The notes beneath the pieces are model-generated. The model worked only from the letters and a program-made list of their open reading frames with translations, was not told where the DNA came from and did no database searches. A DNA stretch of 64,000 nt from Phytopseudomonas argentinensis (GTDB lineage Bacteria; Pseudomonadota; Gammaproteobacteria; Pseudomonadales; Pseudomonadaceae), in NCBI RefSeq assembly GCF_900113905.1, contig NZ_FORC01000003.1:496001-560000 (forward strand). The letters are read 5' to 3'. Made by a program: the position numbers and the translations under genes. Position 1 is the first letter of the stretch; every line of letters begins with the position of its first letter. This document shows, piece by piece, positions 59,933-64,000 of the stretch.

Positions 59933-62659
59933 ATGCAAGTGTTCAAGGATTGGTTCAAACGCGGTGACGATACCCAGGTGCCGCTCGCCACAGCGGCACT
60001 TACACCGCCTCCCATATCGGCCAACAGCCCCTGCCTGAATCTGTCCATCGACGCCCTGGGGCGGGTTTTCGAAGTGTCCGGCAGCCTCTCCCACCGCTTG
60101 CCGATCGCGATTTCCCAGGTGTTGCCTCTGGAGCAGTTGCTGCACGGGCAGAGCCGCTACCTGGTTACCGACCTGGGCGCTTTCGTGCAGCAGATGCTCG
60201 ACCTGTCCTTCGTCACCCGTGACGGCGGCATTCTGCATACCCGCGGTTGGCTGAAAGCGGAGATACAGGGCTGGTCGCTGCAGGCTTTCGAAATCGGCGA
60301 CTTCCTGGCCCGGCTGCATGCCTGCGAACAGCGCCTGCATGCGTTCTCGCAAATCAGTGCGGTGGCGCAGACCGTGCGCGGTACCGAGCGCGTCGAGTTT
60401 CCCCGCCACATTCACGGCTGGTTGAGTGCCATGGCCCAGGCCCTGCGCATGGCCTGCGTGGCCCTGGCGCTGCCGGATACCCAGCGCGGTGGCTGGCAGG
60501 TGGTCGGTCACCACCGTGACGCGCTGACACCGGTGTTCTGGGACGATGGCCAGCATCTGCCGCGCGAGCTGCAGCACTATGCCGGCGACCAGCCCGTGCA
60601 GTGGCTGCGCGGAGATGCAGGCGCACCCGAGTGGCATGCCGCGGACTCGGTATGGCTGGTGCCCTATGCCGATCACCAGGGCATTCGTGCCTGGCTGCTG
60701 TGTTCGCCGTACGTCGCCCACCAGAGCATGCCGGAACTCAATACCCGGGACTGGCTGGATCTCTTCGCCCATGTCGCCGCCCCTTTGCTGCAGCGCCTCG
60801 ACGAACAGAATCGCAAGTTGCACAGCGAACGGGTGGATATCCTGCAAAGCCTGCTGGGTACCGGCTGGTGGGAATACGTGCCACGCAGCGGGGCCTTTCT
60901 GCTCGCCCCCTGTCTGACCCAGCGCTTTGGCTTCGCCGAGGGTGCAACGGTCACCCTGGCCGATTGGCTGGAGCTGCTCAATCCGGCGGATCGCGACGAG
61001 TTCCGCATCCGCCTGGGCGATGCCGAACTCGGTGGTCGCGCGTTCGAGCAGGTGGTGCGCCTGCGCGATGCCGAAGGCGCGCTGTGCTGGTTCCGCATCC
61101 ACACCCGCATCCTCAACGCCAAGGGCCAACGGCGTATCGTCGGTGCGGTGCTGGACATCAACGACATGAAGCTCAAGGAAGTCGAGGCCGACGCCGCCAC
61201 CACGCGCCTGAAGAGTCTGGTTGCCAGTGCGCCGGCGGTGATCTACGTGAATCGCTGCGACGACGGGGTATTCGTGCCGGTGTTCTGCAGCGACAGCTGC
61301 AGCGCATTACTGGGCTGGACGCTGGACGACTTCGTGCAGCGCAGCGTGGCCGACTTTATCCACCCCGATGACCGCGATATCTATTTCGCCCACACCCGCA
61401 CCCTGCTCAGCCAGGGCGTGGCCAGCTGCCGTTATCGGCTTATCGACCGAGATGGCCGCTACCACTGGTTGCAGGACGAAGCCAAGCTGTTGCGTGACGA
61501 GCGCGGCATCCCCATCGAAGCGGTCGGCCTGTGCCTGGACGTGACCGACGCCGCTCAGGCCGCCGAGCGGGTGCGCGAGAGCGAGGAGCGCTACCGCATC
61601 CTGGTCGAGGACTCGCCGGCGATCATCTGTCGCTATCGCCCCGACCTCACCCTGGTCTACGCCAACCGGCCGCTGGCCCAGTACCTGGGCATTCGCCAGG
61701 AAAGCCTGCCCGGCACCAGCCTGGCCACCTACCTGTCGGCCCAGGAGCTGACCCAGTTTCGCGAGCGCCACCGCCAGCTGACGCCCCTTGAGCCAGTCGG
61801 CACGGCGCTGGTGCGCATGGACCTGCCCGGCCGCGAGCACATCTGGTGGGTGCTGTCCGAGCGCGGTGTGTTCGACGAGCAGGGCAAGCTGCTCGAGGTA
61901 CAGGCCGTCGGCCGCGACGACACCGAACTGCAGAAGGCTCGGCAGATGCTCAACCAGAGCGCCAAGATGGCGGTGCTGGGCGAGATGGCCACGGGGCTCG
62001 CCCACGAGATCAACCAGCCGCTCAACGTCATGCGCATCGCCCTGACCAATACCCTCAAGGGGGTGGAAAACGGCTCGGCCAACCCGGAATATCTGAAGAA
62101 CAAGCTGGGCCGCATCGAGCAACAGATCACCCGCGCGGCGAAGATCATCAACCACATGCGCATCTTCGGCCGGCGCTCCGAGGTCGAAGGTGACCTGTTC
62201 AGCCCGGACGAGGCCATCGAAGGGGCCGTGAGCCTCATTCGTGAGGGCGACCTGGTGCGCGACATCGACCTGACCCTGCAACTGTGCGGAACGCCCCAGG
62301 TGCGCGGGCATGCCGACCAGCTCGAGCAGGTGGTCATCAACCTCCTGGTCAACGCCAAGGATGCGCTGCTCAGTGCGCTGGACAGGCAGCCCGGGTTGGA
62401 GCCGGGTATCCTGCTGCGCAGCGACTGCGTGGACGACCAGGTGATCGTGCAGGTCCAGGACAATGCCGGGGGCATCGACCCACTGCTGCTGGATCGGGTG
62501 TTCGACCCGTTCTTCACCACCAAGCCGGTGGGCAAGGGCACTGGCCTGGGGTTGTCGGTCAGTTACGGGTTGGTCAACCAGATGGGCGGCAAGCTGAGCG
62601 TGAGCAATCAGAATGGTGGCGCCTGTTTCCGTATCGAACTGCCGGTGGTCGCCAGTTGA
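59933..62659 (+). CDS. pprA: Multi-PAS sensor histidine kinase, PprA-like
   Basis: 908-residue cytoplasmic-looking kinase, with no transmembrane segment seen. An N-terminal GAF-like region (about 130-300) precedes three PAS/PAC modules (about 300-420, 425-545 and 550-670: e.g. LLGWTLDDFVQRSVADFIHPDDRDIYF and DRDGRYHWLQDEAKLLRDERG). The H-box MAVLGEMATGLAHEINQPLN carries His691; N-box NLLVNAKDAL, G1 DNAGGIDP and the FFTTKPVGKGTGLGLSV lid follow. ATG 59933 has TAGGTGAG 7 nt upstream; an in-frame GTG at 59921 is too near. It is divergent from fppA, matching the P. aeruginosa pprA-fppA-pprB order from memory, hence presumed to phosphorylate the PprB-like regulator. Confidence 0.82.
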   Translation: MQVFKDWFKRGDDTQVPLATAALTPPPISANSPCLNLSIDALGRVFEVSGSLSHRLPIAISQVLPLEQLLHGQSRYLVTDLGAFVQQMLDLSFVTRDGGILHTRGWLKAEIQGWSLQAFEIGDFLARLHACEQRLHAFSQISAVAQTVRGTERVEFPRHIHGWLSAMAQALRMACVALALPDTQRGGWQVVGHHRDALTPVFWDDGQHLPRELQHYAGDQPVQWLRGDAGAPEWHAADSVWLVPYADHQGIRAWLLCSPYVAHQSMPELNTRDWLDLFAHVAAPLLQRLDEQNRKLHSERVDILQSLLGTGWWEYVPRSGAFLLAPCLTQRFGFAEGATVTLADWLELLNPADRDEFRIRLGDAELGGRAFEQVVRLRDAEGALCWFRIHTRILNAKGQRRIVGAVLDINDMKLKEVEADAATTRLKSLVASAPAVIYVNRCDDGVFVPVFCSDSCSALLGWTLDDFVQRSVADFIHPDDRDIYFAHTRTLLSQGVASCRYRLIDRDGRYHWLQDEAKLLRDERGIPIEAVGLCLDVTDAAQAAERVRESEERYRILVEDSPAIICRYRPDLTLVYANRPLAQYLGIRQESLPGTSLATYLSAQELTQFRERHRQLTPLEPVGTALVRMDLPGREHIWWVLSERGVFDEQGKLLEVQAVGRDDTELQKARQMLNQSAKMAVLGEMATGLAHEINQPLNVMRIALTNTLKGVENGSANPEYLKNKLGRIEQQITRAAKIINHMRIFGRRSEVEGDLFSPDEAIEGAVSLIREGDLVRDIDLTLQLCGTPQVRGHADQLEQVVINLLVNAKDALLSALDRQPGLEPGILLRSDCVDDQVIVQVQDNAGGIDPLLLDRVFDPFFTTKPVGKGTGLGLSVSYGLVNQMGGKLSVSNQNGGACFRIELPVVAS

Positions 62660-62660
62660 T

Positions 62661-62966
62661 ATGAACAATTGGCTGGATACGCTGCACGCCTATTGCGCGG
62701 CTGTACTGCAGGGGGATCAGCAACTGATCGAACGGCTGCGCGCAGCCGGCTTCGACTGCCATCAAGGCAAGTGGAGCTTTCATCTGCCCGCACTGCATGC
62801 CTGGTTATTCGGCCAGCATGGAGCGCTCGATTACCCGACCTTTCTTAAGCAGCTGTACGCCAGCAACCTCAACGAGCGCCTTGCCGGCCAGGGCGCGCAG
62901 ATCGCCATCGCCGACAACCGCGGCAAGGTCAGCGACAGCCTGTATCGTCTGCAGCGCCTGCCCTGA
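62661..62966 (+). CDS. Small hypothetical protein downstream of the kinase
   Basis: 101-residue protein, starting MNNWLDTLHAYCAAVLQGDQQLIERLRAAG and ending with GKVSDSLYRLQRLP. It contains a Trp/His-rich KWSFHLPALHAWLFGQHG segment and no signal or membrane helix. I do not recognise the family; a similar small ORF beside cobM is recalled in other Pseudomonas but not confirmed. ATG 62661 follows the kinase stop by one base. Its 3' end overlaps the convergent cobM by 38 nt. Confidence 0.6.
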   Translation: MNNWLDTLHAYCAAVLQGDQQLIERLRAAGFDCHQGKWSFHLPALHAWLFGQHGALDYPTFLKQLYASNLNERLAGQGAQIAIADNRGKVSDSLYRLQRLP

Positions 62967-63702
62967 ACAGATGACGATGGCCTTCGCGGTAGAGCGCCGA
63001 GTCGGCGAAATCTTCCGCGCCCAGCACCTGGCCGACGAGAATCAGCGCGGTGCGTTTGAAGGCCCTGGCACTGACCTTCGCTTCGATATCGGCCAGGGTG
63101 CCGAGCACCCAGTCCTGATCCGGCCAGCTGGCGCGGTGCACTACCGCGATCGGGCAACTGGCGCCGTAGTGCGGCAGCAGCTCGGCGACGATCTTTGCCA
63201 GGTGCTGCACGCCCAGGTGGATGGCCATGGTCGCGCGGTGGCGCGCCAGGTCGGCTAGTTGCTCGCCAGCGGGCATCGGTGATTTGCTGGCGTAACGAGT
63301 GAGGATTACCGTTTGCGACACGTCTGGCAGGGTCAGTTCGCTTTCCAGCAACGCCGCGCAGGCTGCCGTGGCGGTAACCCCGGGAATGATCTGGAAAGGG
63401 ATACCCAGCGCACGCAGGTGGCGAATCTGTTCGCCGATGGCGCCATACAGGGACGGGTCGCCGGAATGCACTCGCGCAACGTCTTCGCCGCGCTCGTGGG
63501 CGGCGCGCAGCAGGGTGATGATTTCATCGAGATGCAGTTCGGAGGTGTTCACTACCAGGCTGGCCTGATGGCCGTCGAGCACCGCTTCGGGCACCAGAGA
63601 GCCGGCGTAGAGAATCACCGGGCAGCTGCGGATCAGGCGCTGGCCCTTGACGGTAATCAGCTCTGGGTCGCCGGGGCCGGCGCCGATGAAATAGACGGTC
63701 AT
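62929..63702 (-). CDS. cobM: Precorrin-4 C(11)-methyltransferase CobM
   Basis: SAM-dependent enzyme of aerobic cobalamin (vitamin B12) synthesis that methylates C11 of precorrin-4 to give precorrin-5. The 257-residue product has the CobM/tetrapyrrole methylase signatures: MTVYFIGAGPGDPELITVKG at the start, CPVILYAGSLVP near 28-39, VARVHSGDPSLYGAIGEQIRHL near 76-97, and IPGVTATAACAALLESELTLP near 107-127. ATG 63702 gives the right N-terminus; longer in-frame starts do not. It follows cobE by 50 nt in the same direction, so they probably form an operon. Confidence 0.94.
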   Translation of the reverse strand: MTVYFIGAGPGDPELITVKGQRLIRSCPVILYAGSLVPEAVLDGHQASLVVNTSELHLDEIITLLRAAHERGEDVARVHSGDPSLYGAIGEQIRHLRALGIPFQIIPGVTATAACAALLESELTLPDVSQTVILTRYASKSPMPAGEQLADLARHRATMAIHLGVQHLAKIVAELLPHYGASCPIAVVHRASWPDQDWVLGTLADIEAKVSARAFKRTALILVGQVLGAEDFADSALYREGHRHLFRAGAADDTGCR

Positions 63703-63752
63703 TGGATTCCTGAATGTGAGGGCGAGGCGCCAGTGCTCAAGCCTGATCCAGC

Positions 63753-64000
63753 CTAAGGGTGAACGCGGGCGACGGCCACGGTGGCAGCGGCGCTCTTGCG
63801 TTTGGTTATCCACAGGTGAGCGGGTTGGCCGCACAGCCGTTCGGCCAAGGCCAGGGCGCTGGCTTCGGCAACGCCGGGCGTGCCGGCCACCTGCAACGCC
63901 TTGGTCGAGGTTTCGCTCAGGCGCCCATGGTAACCCGCCATTACCTCGGCGGGCAGGAAGCGGATCGGCAGGTTCAGGTGGGCGGCCAGTTGCTGCAAGC
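63753..64000 (-). CDS. cobE: CobE/CbiG C-terminal-like cobalamin synthesis protein, partial
   Basis: The C-terminal ~82 codons of a gene running off the right edge of the window. The visible protein contains RFLPAEVMAGYHGRLSETSTKALQVAGTPGVAEASALALA and then TKRKSAAATVAVARVHP, the recurring motifs of the CobE/CbiG C-terminal domain, a cobalamin-path protein of the aerobic route. It reads into cobM, supporting a cob operon. The N-terminus and true start lie beyond base 64000. A consensus DnaA box (63806-63814) lies within. Confidence 0.8.
   Translation of the reverse strand, partial: LQQLAAHLNLPIRFLPAEVMAGYHGRLSETSTKALQVAGTPGVAEASALALAERLCGQPAHLWITKRKSAAATVAVARVHP

Overview
This GC-rich 64 kb window reads as an origin-proximal chromosome segment of a Pseudomonas (Pseudomonadaceae). 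The order yidC-mnmE-mnmG-rsmG-parA-parB-atpIBEFHAGDC-glmU-glmR-glmS is the classic Pseudomonas oriC neighbourhood, and the protein sequences resemble remembered Pseudomonas orthologues throughout. No rRNA, tRNA, IS element, prophage or CRISPR array was recognised. No database search was possible; identities rest on motifs, length, synteny and recall.

1-18.7 kb, housekeeping, all on the + strand: the yidC tail, mnmE, a 0.7 kb AT-rich gap rich in DnaA boxes, mnmG-rsmG-parA-parB (tRNA and rRNA modification, chromosome segregation), the complete nine-gene F1Fo ATP synthase operon with a good sigma70 promoter, intercistronic hairpins and a strong terminator, then glmU, a DeoR-type regulator (GlmR) with a promoter/operator, glmS and a YczE-like membrane protein. 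18.8-22.1 kb: a map gene coupled to a ParD-like gene (- strand), a second cluster of DnaA boxes, and a Tat-exported PhoX-type phosphatase behind a Pho-box-like repeat.

22.1-40.5 kb, - strand: tadE-like/tadG-like/tadE-like genes, a REPIN, then a type I secretion operon (giant adhesin, TolC-like outer membrane protein, ABC transporter, HlyD-like adaptor; order bapA-bapB-bapC-bapD). The adhesin is about 3,460 residues with about 34 Ig-like repeats and an RTX-like C-terminus. 41.0-49.1 kb is a mixed block: zwf with a divergent RpiR/HexR-family regulator around a perfect palindrome, a YceK-like lipoprotein, a small conserved-looking protein, the type Vd patatin autotransporter PlpD, and a UPF1/Dna2-like helicase with a possible nuclease tail.

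49.2-62.7 kb is a Tad (Flp type IVb) pilus locus: a stand-alone response regulator, flp, divergent rcpC-rcpA-tadZ-tadA-tadB-tadC-tadD-DUF3613, then a LuxR-type response regulator (PprB-like), the prepilin peptidase (FppA/TadV) and a multi-PAS histidine kinase (PprA-like). 62.7-64 kb has an uncharacterised small gene and cobM/cobE of cobalamin synthesis.

The most striking feature is that the adhesin system, the Tad pilus and the PprA/PprB two-component system, which are recalled as separate loci controlled by PprB in P. aeruginosa, lie within one 40 kb stretch here. The stretch is interrupted by metabolic and surface genes, and the tad set is split. The likely joint role is surface attachment and biofilm formation.
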